Positions 1-9,458 of a stretch of 64,000 bases of DNA are shown in pieces. Under the pieces are notes generated by a model that worked only from the letters and a program-made list of their open reading frames with translations, did no database searches and had not been told where the DNA came from. Positions within the stretch are counted from its first letter, which is position 1; each line of letters opens with the position of its first letter. Source of the stretch: an uncultured Rubripirellula sp. GTDB taxonomy: Bacteria > Planctomycetota > Planctomycetia > Pirellulales > Pirellulaceae. Made by a program: the position numbers and the translations under genes. The stretch covers positions 1-64,000 of the forward strand of contig CALJHC010000042.1 in the NCBI GenBank assembly GCA_938075415.1. Direction: 5' to 3'.

Positions 1-1
1 C

Positions 2-1162
2 GACAACGGCGGCGTGATTCACAATCAGGTGGACGGCAATCCCTGGACATCGAACCGCCCTCTGCGCGGCGGCAAGGCCAATACCTATGAAGGCGGCGTG
101 CGGGAGCCGTGGATTGTCCGCTGGCCCGGAAAGATCCAGCCGGGAACTGTATGCCACGATCCGGTTCAATCCACCGACATCTATCCGACGGTGTTGGAAG
201 CTGCCGGAGTGATGCCCCGTGAGGGCCTGCCACTGGACGGAAAGAGCATTGTTCCCCTGCTGCGCGGTGATGCAATGAAACGCCGTCCCATCTTCACCCA
301 CTTCCCGCACAACATGGGCGCGCTATGCGCGCCTTCGACCAGCGTGCGATATGGGGACTGGAAACTCATTCGTTTCTTCCATGCCGGAAAGGATGCTGCC
401 TCGCATGCCTACGAACTCTTCGATTTGAAACGTGATCCCTCCGAGGCGATCAATCTGGCGGACCACTTCCCGGAAAAAGTTCGGGAGCTTGATCGTTTGA
501 TTGATACCTTCCTTGCCGACACGGATGCCCTTGTTCCGCTTCGCAATCCTGATTTTATGGGAGACCCACAGGCGATGCGCACGCAGCAGTCTCTCCGCAC
601 AGGTCCAAAGCGACCTCGGGCGCTTCGCTTGAATGTCCCCCCAATCAAGACCGACAAGGCGGGCAATCGCCTGATCCGGCTGACAGATCAGGACGGCGCC
701 TCTCGCCGCACGCATGCGATTGTGCTGGAGGGATCGGAATGGGTTCAGGTCAACAACAACTCCGACGGAAGCGTGGAACTGCGCTGGGACGCGGCGTTAA
801 AGAATGGAACTGCCAAGGTCCTGTTTGGCTGGAAAGGCGGAGCCATTCCCCAAGAGATCAATTTGGCCACGATTCCCGCCTGTGAGCTGGAGCTCAGCGC
901 CCACGGTTCCAAGGTCGCCCGCGAGTTCGTGATGAGTTCGCGGTCACGGGGAGGCGCCCAAGAAGGCACATCTCAACGTCGCTGGCAGGACCAATTCTTC
1001 AAGAACCGAGACCGGAACGGTGACGGAACGATCACGCTGGAGGAATTCATCGGAAATCCAAATGGTCGCGATGTCCCCGCACTGACCAAGCGATTCAATA
1101 ATTTCGATTCCAACGGCGACGGCAAGCTGTTACTCGAAGAATTGAATAAGCAAACAAGATGA
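2..1162 (+). CDS. Sulfatase, C-terminal part, with EF-hand tail (5' end outside window)
   Basis: The reading frame is open from base 2 (Asp-Asn-Gly-Gly) and continues through the GTG at 14, so this is the 3' part of a longer gene. The DNGG motif followed by a GKANTYEGGVREP block is the conserved C-terminal half of type-I (formylglycine) sulfatases. It is followed by a remuneration of the family's usual end: ELFDLKRDPSEAINLADHF. After the sulfatase fold there is a beta-rich extension of about 150 residues. The tail then carries two EF-hand calcium loops, DRNGDGTITLEE and DSNGDGKLLLEE, in the last 50 residues. The catalytic Cys motif and signal peptide lie outside the window. It would hydrolyse sulfate esters, probably on polysaccharide, outside the cytoplasm. 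It is the only plus-strand gene in this cluster; the next genes run towards it. Confidence 0.9.
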   Translation, partial: DNGGVIHNQVDGNPWTSNRPLRGGKANTYEGGVREPWIVRWPGKIQPGTVCHDPVQSTDIYPTVLEAAGVMPREGLPLDGKSIVPLLRGDAMKRRPIFTHFPHNMGALCAPSTSVRYGDWKLIRFFHAGKDAASHAYELFDLKRDPSEAINLADHFPEKVRELDRLIDTFLADTDALVPLRNPDFMGDPQAMRTQQSLRTGPKRPRALRLNVPPIKTDKAGNRLIRLTDQDGASRRTHAIVLEGSEWVQVNNNSDGSVELRWDAALKNGTAKVLFGWKGGAIPQEINLATIPACELELSAHGSKVAREFVMSSRSRGGAQEGTSQRRWQDQFFKNRDRNGDGTITLEEFIGNPNGRDVPALTKRFNNFDSNGDGKLLLEELNKQTR

Positions 1163-1289
1163 ACTCCAGAAGACGCCACATTCATAAGGAACTCAGCTCA
1201 TTGCTGGATGAGTGGTATGTCTCGAGTGAGCGTCAGGCGGACAACTTTGTGTCCGTTGCACCAAAACGCAGAAAGCAATGGAGCTCGCC

Positions 1290-1442
1290 ATGACCAGACT
1301 CCTCTACCTGATTGTCCTGCTTTCGCTGGTGTCCGAATGCACCGCGGTTCGACTGGGTGAGCAAACTCCGCTTGCGACGGTAAAGCGATGGAAGTCTGTG
1401 CCTGCTTTCGCCAAACGGTCGATGTTGGGTGTCTTTACGTAG
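1290..1442 (+). pseudogene. Orphan signal-peptide start joined to antisense sulfatase DNA
   Basis: A 50-codon frame starts at ATG 1290 with MTRLLYLIVLLSLVSECTA, which looks like a complete signal peptide. From about 1345 onward the same DNA is simply the antisense of the sulfatase remnant on the other strand, and the frame stops at 1440. This suggests that the 5' end of a secreted-protein gene was joined to a broken sulfatase gene by a rearrangement. Nothing shows that it is translated. It could also be a chance frame, although the hydrophobic core is convincing. Confidence 0.4.
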
Positions 1443-1594
1443 GGGTGCCCGTGACAGCTCAGGTCACCCCAGCCCCAGTCGTCAGCAAAAATGAACAGGA
1501 TGTTCGGTTTCTCAGCGGCACAAAGCGTTGAAACGGAGTGTGCTGCGATTGCTAAGCAAAGGCAGAAAAACGCGGCGATTGGTTTTGGATTCAT
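1304..1594 (-). pseudogene. Sulfatase N-terminal remnant (truncated after active-site motif)
   Basis: The frame begins MNPKPIAAFFCLCLAIAAHS, a signal peptide, then gives NILFIFADDWGWGDLSCHGH, the metal-binding start of a type-I sulfatase. It reaches the formylglycine motif CSPSRTAV with the Cys at residue 78. Immediately after this the homology stops and about ten unrelated residues lead to a stop. A working sulfatase needs roughly 350 to 500 further residues, including the DNGG region, so the gene is dead. The break coincides with the orphan signal peptide on the opposite strand. The remnant lies downstream of the haem-protein genes on the same strand and was probably once part of that operon. 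Confidence 0.85.
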
Positions 1595-1665
1595 TCTTGT
1601 TGTCCGTCAGGTGCAATCCGGGATGCAATTGCAAGGTGATGTATTCGAGTTGGCAGCGGCTATTT

Positions 1666-2625
1666 TTAAGGCTTCTTTTGCATCAGGAACTTCACGAGGG
1701 CATCGATCTGTTCATCATTGAGTGTCTTGCGAATGTCAACCATGCGGTTTGCGTTTTCGTAGCCCTGCACGATGGCTGCCTGCGGTTGAAGGATGGACTC
1801 GCGGATGTAGTGTTCATCAGCGACGACGGTTTCGTTCTGACCATCCCGCATGACGATTCGCTCTTTCGTCCATAGATCTGCGAAGCTCGGGCCGATCTTC
1901 TTTTTGCCGTCAAGTGTGTGACACGACATGCAGTGCAGCGCATACAAGAGCTGACCATTGGTGGTCGGCTTCTGACGGACGAACTTCTCTTGACTTGGCA
2001 TGAGTCTGAGTCGAATCTGAGCCCAGTTCTCACCGGGCGGGATTTGCATGACGCCTCGATCGCTGATTCGCAGATTCTCGTTTACATCAACGGAAGCCAC
2101 TGCCACAGGATCCATTCTGTAATAGCAGTGTGGATGGTTGTCATTCGGGAAGTGAAGTTCGATGGTGACCTGGTCGCTTCCAAACGAGAGCACACGTTGT
2201 TCGATCGCGACTCCATCGACACGAAACAGGAAGGTTGGTATGCCTGTGGCGGGCTCTTTTCGATATCCCTCAAACCGAATGGTTTTTGGTTCACGTTCCG
2301 CGTCACCAATGCGCACCGGCAGTTCCTCCGTACCTACGAGTTGCTTCACGCCGAGAATCTGCAATTTCCCTCCGCCTCGACCGGTCGCTTCGCCGCGATA
2401 ATCCAGAAATTCGCCAAACCAGACGGTGTCAAGTCGGCAACGAACCGGATCGAACGTGAAGTTGAAGCCTCCCGGCATTCCGACAGCGATGTTTCGAGCT
2501 TCGTTGCTGGTGACGCAGCGCTGCACAATTGCTCGGTCGGTCACTGTGATGTCAAAGTCGGCTGCGCTCGCAACGACTGCGACAGCTGAGTAAGTGAACT
2601 GCATGATGAGTCGAAGTTTGTTCAT
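1666..2625 (-). CDS. Secreted mono-haem c-type cytochrome protein (PVC type)
   Basis: This is a 319-residue protein with an N-terminal signal peptide (hydrophobic to about residue 21). The N-terminal 210 residues are beta-rich and contain FTFDPVRCRLDTVWFGEFLD. This resembles the block YLYDPNNFRLDSIWEGPLGW in the upstream 853-residue neighbour, so the two proteins share a domain. The C-terminus is a class-I cytochrome c fold with the haem site C232-M-S-C-H236 and a distal Met provided by the segment around GYENANRMVDIR. Its ATG overlaps the stop of the upstream gene in an ATGA, so the pair is translationally coupled. A role as periplasmic electron carrier partner for the larger haem protein is inferred. 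Confidence 0.85.
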   Translation of the reverse strand: MNKLRLIMQFTYSAVAVVASAADFDITVTDRAIVQRCVTSNEARNIAVGMPGGFNFTFDPVRCRLDTVWFGEFLDYRGEATGRGGGKLQILGVKQLVGTEELPVRIGDAEREPKTIRFEGYRKEPATGIPTFLFRVDGVAIEQRVLSFGSDQVTIELHFPNDNHPHCYYRMDPVAVASVDVNENLRISDRGVMQIPPGENWAQIRLRLMPSQEKFVRQKPTTNGQLLYALHCMSCHTLDGKKKIGPSFADLWTKERIVMRDGQNETVVADEHYIRESILQPQAAIVQGYENANRMVDIRKTLNDEQIDALVKFLMQKKP

Positions 2626-5183
2626 TTCAGCAGCTCATTCAGTGTGTAGTAGGCGAAGTTGTTCTCCAATTCGCGGCCCGACGCTGACTGAATCTGGCCA
2701 AGATCAATCTCGTAGACTTTGTCTCGAACAAGCGGAATGCCAATCGATAAGACCCTCCGATCCGGTGATACGTGCAGACTTTGTACTGCAACGGATTGGT
2801 TGTCCTGTCGATCCGATCCGTATTCGGCCCAGTACAGATAATGGAAACGTTTGATGCTGATCTGATCACGGACAATTTCGTTAGCGGCGATCGGCTGTGT
2901 GAAGTGGATGTCGAAACCGCTTTCCGTCAGTTCAATCCTTTGCATTTCAAACGGTGAGTTCTCCTTGTCGAATGTGATGACTTCGATCATCGGATCGCCC
3001 GTTGTCCAGCCACGACCGACGGAGCCGATCCAAAGCCTGCCTTCCGGGTCGAAGGCCGTTGAAAACGATGCACTGCCCAGTGGACGAATGAACGGGAATA
3101 CGGCGCCCTGATACTGCCCTTCTACCTTCTCGAGTGCCACGCGTACGATGGCTCGATGCGAGATGTCGGCGATGAACGCTTGGCCCTCAAACGGGCCAAA
3201 GCCTTTTGGTGGACAGAACGATGGGTTGCCGGGGCTATTTGTTAAGTCGCCGTGGATCAACCAGACCGCGGGTCGTTTACGGAGCGTTCTGAATTCTTCT
3301 TCATTTAGTTCTGGAACCTTTGCAACGCGCATGTCTACGTTCTTGTAGTCGAGCGTGCGTGGAGTGATTCCATATTCTTCGCGGTCCCAGAGTGTAGCCG
3401 GATGGCCGAGGAAATCGCCTGCCTCCACATGGCTCAGATAAGAAGACGCGACCCAGTCACCCTGATTATCGGTGATGAAAATCTCATCACTCGCATTCAT
3501 TCCGATGCCAGCGGGCGACCGGAAGCCCGCTGCGAACGGTGATAGACGACCGTCAGTACCGACCTTCATCATCCAGCCTCGATACCCCAGCGCCGAGGAC
3601 ATCTGGCCGGTCGTGGATGCCTTGGCTTCGTGGTGTCCGGATGAACTGAGCCCCGTCGAGAAGAACATCTCTCCATTGGAATTGATGACGGGACCGTACG
3701 CGAATTCGTGGTACTGGCCGGTGTATCGAAAACCATTGGCGACGCTGCGGTACACGTCAGCAACACCGTCTGAATCGGTGTCCTCAAGCAGCGTTAGTTC
3801 GGGCTTCTGCATGGTGAAAACATCGCGACCGTTTTCCGCTACGCGAACACCTTGCGTTTCCTGCAGCCCATCGGCGAACAGGTTCCACTTTTCGTCATGG
3901 TATCGCCAGATCGCTCCAGTTCGCGTTGAAACAAATGTCGTACCATCGGCGGCAAAGTCGAATCCGGTCGGTTCAAACAGGAACGGCTTCTCCGGCTTCG
4001 GACCTTTGATCCGTGATATGGAATAGCCAAGAGGAACGGTCTGTCCGCTGCGGCGCCGCGACAGAGTAACTGTGAAATCGGTTTGCCCGGGCTTCAGGAA
4101 CTCGAGTTGATTACGCTGAGCCTGCTGGCCATTGGTTGCCACGTTGCGAAAGTTGGTTTGCCTCAGCCAGAACGTGAGCACTTCGTTCGTGTCGGCGGGA
4201 TGTTTGATACGGAAGTGGATTCGCTGTTGAAGAAGCGATGGTATCTCCAGGGACTCTTCGATCATCCAGATTCTACCGTTGGGTTTTCCCTTCAGTTCAA
4301 ATTCCATCACGACGCGTGAATCTTCAACACGATATCCAAGCCACTTGTAATCAAACTTATAACTGCCCTTGCCAACGCCGCTCATCCATGGCTTGTCTCG
4401 AAAGTGAAAGGACTCCGCAGAAGACCGGTTCAGCATCAGACGGCCGTCTTTGGACAGCCACCCCAGAGGTCCTTCCCAGATACTGTCGAGTCGAAAGTTG
4501 TTTGGATCGTACAAATAACAAATGCCGTCAGGCCGAGCGACGGCCAGCAACGGCAGAGATTGGCCATCATCCGGAACTTCTTTCACAATCAGATTTTTGG
4601 TCGCAACAAGTGGCGTTCCCATAGCCGAAGCTTTGCGAGCTGAGAGATACGCGATCAAATCATAGAATTCTTGCTCGTTAGCGAGTTCCTTCAACACATC
4701 GGATGGCATTGCCGATTTGGCTTTTTGCATCTCCTCGATGTCATCCGCCGGGATGCGCACCTCGCCCTTATCCGGCACTGCGAGAACAACTTCGCTAGCC
4801 GATTGGTTGACGAGTACCCCTGAAACCACAAGCCCATCGACCGTCAAAACCACGTAGGACTGAAAGCCTTCAGTGATGGTTGCATTCGGGGCAATGATGG
4901 CCTCGATAATCTGCGAGGGCTTTCGCTGGTCACCGATTCGAGTCAAATCCGGACCGATTGCGTTTTGCTGAGAGCCTTCTGCGCGTTCATGACACTTTGC
5001 ACATCCAAGCTTCTCGCGGCGGAAGATTTCTGCGCCACGGGCCTGGTCGCCGTGCGTGCTGGCATTCGCAACAAGCGTTGGCAACGATTGTGCCTTGAGC
5101 TTGTTCAGTAACTCTTCGGCATGCGACTCACTTTGCAAAAACAGGATGCAGAGCAAGAGTAGGTATGTCTTTGCTTGATTCAT
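2622..5183 (-). CDS. PVC-type haem-binding protein with beta-propeller (large secreted c-type cytochrome)
   Basis: An 853-residue secreted protein with a signal peptide at residues 1-22. The haem-binding motif C61-A-K-C-H65 opens a domain that continues with IGPDLTRIGDQRKPSQIIEA, typical of the planctomycete/verrucomicrobial haem-binding domain (TIGR02603-like). After about residue 190 comes the beta-rich module shared with the downstream 319-residue protein. From about residue 410 there is a propeller-like region recognisable by DFAADGTTFVSTRTGAIWRY and TDSDGVADVYRS, as in PVC membrane-bound dehydrogenases or glucose/sorbosone-dehydrogenase-like folds. Family context suggests oxidation of a sugar-like substrate with electrons passed to haem; the substrate is unknown. 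It lies 3 nt after the upstream sulfatase stop, so it is operonic with it. Confidence 0.85.
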   Translation of the reverse strand: MNQAKTYLLLLCILFLQSESHAEELLNKLKAQSLPTLVANASTHGDQARGAEIFRREKLGCAKCHERAEGSQQNAIGPDLTRIGDQRKPSQIIEAIIAPNATITEGFQSYVVLTVDGLVVSGVLVNQSASEVVLAVPDKGEVRIPADDIEEMQKAKSAMPSDVLKELANEQEFYDLIAYLSARKASAMGTPLVATKNLIVKEVPDDGQSLPLLAVARPDGICYLYDPNNFRLDSIWEGPLGWLSKDGRLMLNRSSAESFHFRDKPWMSGVGKGSYKFDYKWLGYRVEDSRVVMEFELKGKPNGRIWMIEESLEIPSLLQQRIHFRIKHPADTNEVLTFWLRQTNFRNVATNGQQAQRNQLEFLKPGQTDFTVTLSRRRSGQTVPLGYSISRIKGPKPEKPFLFEPTGFDFAADGTTFVSTRTGAIWRYHDEKWNLFADGLQETQGVRVAENGRDVFTMQKPELTLLEDTDSDGVADVYRSVANGFRYTGQYHEFAYGPVINSNGEMFFSTGLSSSGHHEAKASTTGQMSSALGYRGWMMKVGTDGRLSPFAAGFRSPAGIGMNASDEIFITDNQGDWVASSYLSHVEAGDFLGHPATLWDREEYGITPRTLDYKNVDMRVAKVPELNEEEFRTLRKRPAVWLIHGDLTNSPGNPSFCPPKGFGPFEGQAFIADISHRAIVRVALEKVEGQYQGAVFPFIRPLGSASFSTAFDPEGRLWIGSVGRGWTTGDPMIEVITFDKENSPFEMQRIELTESGFDIHFTQPIAANEIVRDQISIKRFHYLYWAEYGSDRQDNQSVAVQSLHVSPDRRVLSIGIPLVRDKVYEIDLGQIQSASGRELENNFAYYTLNELLK

Positions 5184-5186
5184 TGG

Positions 5187-7385
5187 TTACTCCGAATCAC
5201 GCGGAAACCAATTCAAGGCTTGGTGTCGGGCTGAGGAGATCTCCAGCGAGCGGATAGCTTTGCGTAGTTCACGCATTCGCTCAGGGTAGGAATCGGCGTC
5301 GACGGCCTGTTTGATAGTTGTCTGTGCGGCAAGCAACGCCTGCTCAAGCTCTTCCGTTGATAGTGCCTGCACTCGCGCTTCGGCGATTGCCTCGTGAGTG
5401 AGTTCAATCATCGATTCCAGCCCCGGCCGATAGGCAAAGCCGTCCTTGAGCACCTCGGAAACAGACTGGCCAAGTCGTAGCTTCTGCATGCTGGGAATTG
5501 GCTCGGAAGTGATCAGAAAGTTGTTCTCGTCAATCAGGCAGAGCACGCCGTGCGTCATACCGGGCGGAGCTTTCGCTTCGATGCGGCCGCCGTGGATTTG
5601 CGCCTTTGTCCGAAACCATTCTTCCGTTTTTCCCGGATTGATTGTGTATAGCAGGAAGGCGCGGGCGACTTTCGATTTTCCAGATTCAACTTCCACGCTT
5701 AGCGTCGTACCCTTGCTTTCACGAACCGTTACCTTCGGAACGTTTCTTTGACCCGAGAGATTGCCGGATCGATCAGCCGCGTTTTTGTAGGGCACACCGC
5801 CTTGGTGATCTTCCAGCCAACGATCCAGGTCGGCAAGCATCTGCCTGACGATGTCGGGGTGCTGGGCCGCAACGTTTTTCACTTCGCTCAGATCCCGCGG
5901 CGTGCCGCCTTCGTCATACAGTCGGAACAGTTGAATTTCGGGAGCTGTGTTCAACGAGCCCCCGGTGTTTTTCATCAGCTTCCACGCGCCGCGGCGGATC
6001 GTTGAGAAGGCTGCGTTGAGAACCGGATAGTGGAAATAAAGCGTGTCTCGTGGTTTGCCATCAGCAAATCGAGGCGTTTCCTGCTGACCAGTGATTACCG
6101 GCATCAGGTTGCAACCGTCCAGATCAAGTTCGTCGCGATCTACTCCGGCAATGGCGAGGAAGGTGGGGAACAAGTCTATCAGGTTGATTGGCGTTTGAGT
6201 GTTAACGCTGGCGGCTTTGATGTCCGGTCCCATCACGAGGAACGGAATTCGACAACCGCCTTCGTAAGCCCATGCCTTGCCCGCTCGAAGTGGTGAATTG
6301 TCAGTCACCTTCTCGTACTCAGTCTTACCGGAAGCATTCCTCCAGTTCCTAAGTTTTTGAGCGCCGCCGTTGTCGCTGGTGATGAAGACGTACGTGTTGT
6401 CAATTAGTTTGTGGCCGCGCCAGCGAGGATCGTCTGTTGTTTGGAGCGTGTGTACAATCTGCCCGATGATCCAGTCGACCGAATCAACCATGCTGGCATA
6501 GTACGGATTGTGCTGACCAGCTTTATCGGGATCTGAAATCGAACCTTGATCGGTCGGAAATGGAATGCCAAGCTTTTCGCAATAATGAGCCAGACGCTTA
6601 CGGTCCCGCGTCATCACCGGACCGTGAACAAGGTTTGGGCAAAGATTCAGGAAGAACGGTTTGTCGCCAAGAGCCACCTTCTCAATCCAACGCTGCGACA
6701 GATCTGTCATGCTGTCGTACGGCCGATCGTCTTCCAGAAGTGGATAACGCGGGTCGTTGAAGGCATCTTTGAGTCGATTCCTCGGCTGGGCGAATAGGCC
6801 GGGGAAATTGGTTTGCTTCGGATCCTTCTCGTTGTAGATCTCGGGATCGTTGTAGTGATTTTCGTGATCAAAAGAGAAATCGAATCCGACCTGAATCGGT
6901 GCCGGATAACCGGACGCTCCGGCCACATGCCACTTGCCAACGTGCGCTGTTGTGTACCCAGCCTTCTTCATCGGCATGCCGATGACTGGTTTGCCGGGCA
7001 TTAGTCGTCCGACGTAATAAGGATCCAGCATGGAATTGGATTCGCGTCGCAAACGCGGAACCTGGCATCCCATATTGACGTGGTACACACCGTTGTGCGG
7101 AGTCCATTGCCCTGTCAGGTAAGCGGCTCGCGAAGGAGCACACGTCATGGCGGGGGAATACGCCTGAGTGAATCGAATTCCACGCTCGGCAATGCGATCC
7201 AGATGCGGGGTTTCGTAGAACGGCTCCTCGTCGTGCTGATCGCGGTAGTAGCAGGCCACATCCTGCCAGCCGAGATCGTCAACCAGGATATGAACGATGT
7301 TCGGCTGCGAAGGGCGTTCGGCGAGTGTCGGAGACGCGCACAACACCGTAACGAAGAGAAATAGGAATCGAATTGTCTTGTTCAT
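5187..7385 (-). CDS. Secreted type-I sulfatase with extended C-terminus
   Basis: A 732-residue sulfatase starting at ATG 7385 (MNKTIRFLFLFVTVLCASPT, a good signal peptide). A seven-codon longer frame reaches 7406 but adds nothing useful. The Asp pair for metal binding is in HILVDDLGWQD, and the formylglycine motif is C-A-P-S-R with Cys at residue 82. The second metal site is FITSDNGGAQ. The protein is longer than the usual 450-550 residues: after about residue 500 there is a beta-sandwich-like module with EEWFRTKA and CLIDENNFLIT, also present in the next sulfatase. A charged helical tail of about 90 residues follows. It would remove sulfate from an external glycan. Activation needs a formylglycine-generating system, not recognised nearby in active form. 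Confidence 0.93.
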   Translation of the reverse strand: MNKTIRFLFLFVTVLCASPTLAERPSQPNIVHILVDDLGWQDVACYYRDQHDEEPFYETPHLDRIAERGIRFTQAYSPAMTCAPSRAAYLTGQWTPHNGVYHVNMGCQVPRLRRESNSMLDPYYVGRLMPGKPVIGMPMKKAGYTTAHVGKWHVAGASGYPAPIQVGFDFSFDHENHYNDPEIYNEKDPKQTNFPGLFAQPRNRLKDAFNDPRYPLLEDDRPYDSMTDLSQRWIEKVALGDKPFFLNLCPNLVHGPVMTRDRKRLAHYCEKLGIPFPTDQGSISDPDKAGQHNPYYASMVDSVDWIIGQIVHTLQTTDDPRWRGHKLIDNTYVFITSDNGGAQKLRNWRNASGKTEYEKVTDNSPLRAGKAWAYEGGCRIPFLVMGPDIKAASVNTQTPINLIDLFPTFLAIAGVDRDELDLDGCNLMPVITGQQETPRFADGKPRDTLYFHYPVLNAAFSTIRRGAWKLMKNTGGSLNTAPEIQLFRLYDEGGTPRDLSEVKNVAAQHPDIVRQMLADLDRWLEDHQGGVPYKNAADRSGNLSGQRNVPKVTVRESKGTTLSVEVESGKSKVARAFLLYTINPGKTEEWFRTKAQIHGGRIEAKAPPGMTHGVLCLIDENNFLITSEPIPSMQKLRLGQSVSEVLKDGFAYRPGLESMIELTHEAIAEARVQALSTEELEQALLAAQTTIKQAVDADSYPERMRELRKAIRSLEISSARHQALNWFPRDSE

Positions 7386-7418
7386 GTTGTTTTTGGTTGC
7401 AATCAATGTTGCTCGCCT

Positions 7419-9314
7419 CTATTTCGCGGTGACGGCGATCGAATATTTGGCGTACTTTTCACCCGTCCTGCCAATGTGATTCGCTCCCGGCACATCCGGG
7501 TAGCTGACCAGGAAATTGTTTTCGTCGATCAAGTTGATGATGTAGTGCGTTGTTCCTGACGGCAATTCCGCGGTGGCGGTGTTATCACCGAGAAGGTTTG
7601 CGGGTTGTCGAAACCATTCTTCATTTCGACCGTTTCCGTTCTTGCTGTAGATCAGGTCGGCGCGAATCACTTTCGCTCCGTGCGGCTGAAAAGCGAACAC
7701 GACGTTTTGACCGGTCTGCTGGTGCGAAGTCACTGTCGGCACAAGCTTGCCCTTTGGTCCGACACTCCGAAACGCGGGGTTGTTATACGGATAGCTGGCT
7801 TTCATCTCTTCAAGTATTTGCGTCAGGCGAGCATTCATCGATCGAGTTCGCTCAGGATCGGATTCGGCCAGATTGTTCGCTTCTTCGATGTCGGCACGCA
7901 CCTGCCGATCATTCTGCGTCTTATAAAGTCGGTAAAGTTCCAGTGGCACAGCATTTGGATCATGCCGGTGGTTGTAGTTGCGAACCAGTTTGTAATCACC
8001 GATGCGAATGCTGCTTTCCAACGCAACGCTATTTGGAAAGTGCCAAGCCATTGTGTCACGTGGTTTGCCCTCAGCATCCGTAACAAGCGATGGATCGGTT
8101 GGATCTTGTGAAAGCAGATTCGCGAGGTTCGCGCCGTCGAAGTGTTTGCCGCCAGCCGGATCGGCCCCGACCCAGGATAAAATCGTTGGATAAAAGTCGA
8201 GTCCGTTCACCATCACATCGGATTGTTCTCCCTTCGGAATATTTGGGCCGGTGATAATCAGAGGCACGCGAGTTCCGCCTTCCATGAGTGAAATCTTACC
8301 GCGATCGAGCGGGTAGTTGTCGGAGTAGATCTCTCCGGGGTGACCTTCCATGCCGCCATTGTCAGACGTGAAGATCAGGTAAGTGTTTTCGCTGAGCTTA
8401 TGCCCCGGCCAACGAGGATCTTCGGTTTGCTCGAGGTGATCGAATACTTTGCCGAGGTAGTAGTCCAGTTCTTCGACCATGGCACAGTAAAACGGATTCG
8501 TCTGACCCTTTCTTTTCCACGATTCAGGATCATCTTTGTCCGGCTGCACGCCCAGCTTTTCGCAGTACTTGTCCAGCAGTTGCTTGCTGCGTGTGTGAAT
8601 GGGTGAATGAACCAGCCACGTTGCGTAATAAAAAAAGAACGGTTGGTGATGGTGCTCACGCAGAAACGTCAGCGCGTTTTCGCTGTTCTGGTGATACGGG
8701 TAACCGTTTGCGTCCAGCTTGTATGGGTCGCTAACTTCGCTGGTCGCAAACTCGCTGATTCGGTTTGGCTTCATTCGTGAGCGAGCGCCGCGAGAACTCC
8801 TGCTCCACTCGAACCCTTGATCCCTGGCATCCGGAAAGGCATTGTGCTGGATCGCCATGTGCCATTTGCCGGCGTGGCCTGTCGTATAGCCTTCCTTTTG
8901 AAGTGCATCAGCCAGCGTGAACTCATCGTCCGGCATGCGGCCGCTGTACCAGGGCGGCATCATCGCATGAGCGGTTTTGTGGTGTGGCCTTGGCGGGTTT
9001 CCTCCTACCACATGGGTCTTTTGAGCTCGCGCCGGATGCACACCACTCATGATTGCACACCGTGATGGGGCGCAGGTCGGTGCGGGAGAGTACGCTTGCC
9101 AGAACATCACGCCTCTCTTTGCAAGTGCGTCAATGTTTGGCGTCTCCATCGGTGATGGTTCATCAATATCGTAGCACTTGACGTCCTGCCACCCGAGATC
9201 GTCGGTCAGGATCATGACGATATTGGGTTTCGCTGGACGGTCATCCGCTGGCGCGGGGGCCAGCATGGCAAACGAAATAAGCGTGAGCCAAATGCATGCG
9301 GTGTATCTTTTCAT
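7419..9314 (-). CDS. Secreted type-I sulfatase
   Basis: A 631-residue sulfatase with signal peptide MKRYTACIWLTLISFAMLAP followed by the metal site MILTDDLGWQD and the formylglycine motif C81-A-P-S-R. The distal metal site reads FTSDNGGMEGHPGEI. The last 110 residues form the same beta-sandwich-like module as in the downstream sulfatase (EEWFRQPA, NLIDENNFLVSYP), which shows that the two genes are paralogues from a tandem duplication. They differ in that the downstream copy has an extra helical tail. There are 33 nt between this stop and the downstream ATG. Likely substrates are sulfated polysaccharides; the exact linkage cannot be read from the sequence. Confidence 0.93.
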   Translation of the reverse strand: MKRYTACIWLTLISFAMLAPAPADDRPAKPNIVMILTDDLGWQDVKCYDIDEPSPMETPNIDALAKRGVMFWQAYSPAPTCAPSRCAIMSGVHPARAQKTHVVGGNPPRPHHKTAHAMMPPWYSGRMPDDEFTLADALQKEGYTTGHAGKWHMAIQHNAFPDARDQGFEWSRSSRGARSRMKPNRISEFATSEVSDPYKLDANGYPYHQNSENALTFLREHHHQPFFFYYATWLVHSPIHTRSKQLLDKYCEKLGVQPDKDDPESWKRKGQTNPFYCAMVEELDYYLGKVFDHLEQTEDPRWPGHKLSENTYLIFTSDNGGMEGHPGEIYSDNYPLDRGKISLMEGGTRVPLIITGPNIPKGEQSDVMVNGLDFYPTILSWVGADPAGGKHFDGANLANLLSQDPTDPSLVTDAEGKPRDTMAWHFPNSVALESSIRIGDYKLVRNYNHRHDPNAVPLELYRLYKTQNDRQVRADIEEANNLAESDPERTRSMNARLTQILEEMKASYPYNNPAFRSVGPKGKLVPTVTSHQQTGQNVVFAFQPHGAKVIRADLIYSKNGNGRNEEWFRQPANLLGDNTATAELPSGTTHYIINLIDENNFLVSYPDVPGANHIGRTGEKYAKYSIAVTAK

Positions 9315-9357
9315 GAAGCAATCATTTCCGTTAAATCGTTTTGCTAAAAAGCGTTTC

Positions 9358-9437
9358 GTAGCTACGCTCGCCAGAGTGTGGGGAAGAACGTTGTGTCGCG
9401 TCTCTGCCGCAACCCACCGGCTGGCGACGGTAGCTAC
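9358..9437. repeat. Inverted GTAGCTAC repeat pair (intergenic, copy 1)
   Basis: The left arm at 9358-9382 begins GTAGCTACGCTCGCCAGAG. The right arm at 9413-9437 ends CTGGCGACGGTAGCTAC. The arms are imperfect reverse complements of about 25 bases with a 30-base spacer, so the RNA could fold into a long hairpin. The element lies between the sulfatase gene and the upstream oxidoreductase gene. It is of the same family as the pairs at 11786-11843 and 15641-15701. Confidence 0.8.
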
Positions 9438-9458
9438 GGGATTAACGCCGTCGCTGCC

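Noticed and set aside
1491..2589. Long plus-strand frames over the sulfatase remnant and haem-protein gene
   Set aside because: They are antisense to a gene with a signal peptide and a haem motif, and they have no family match.
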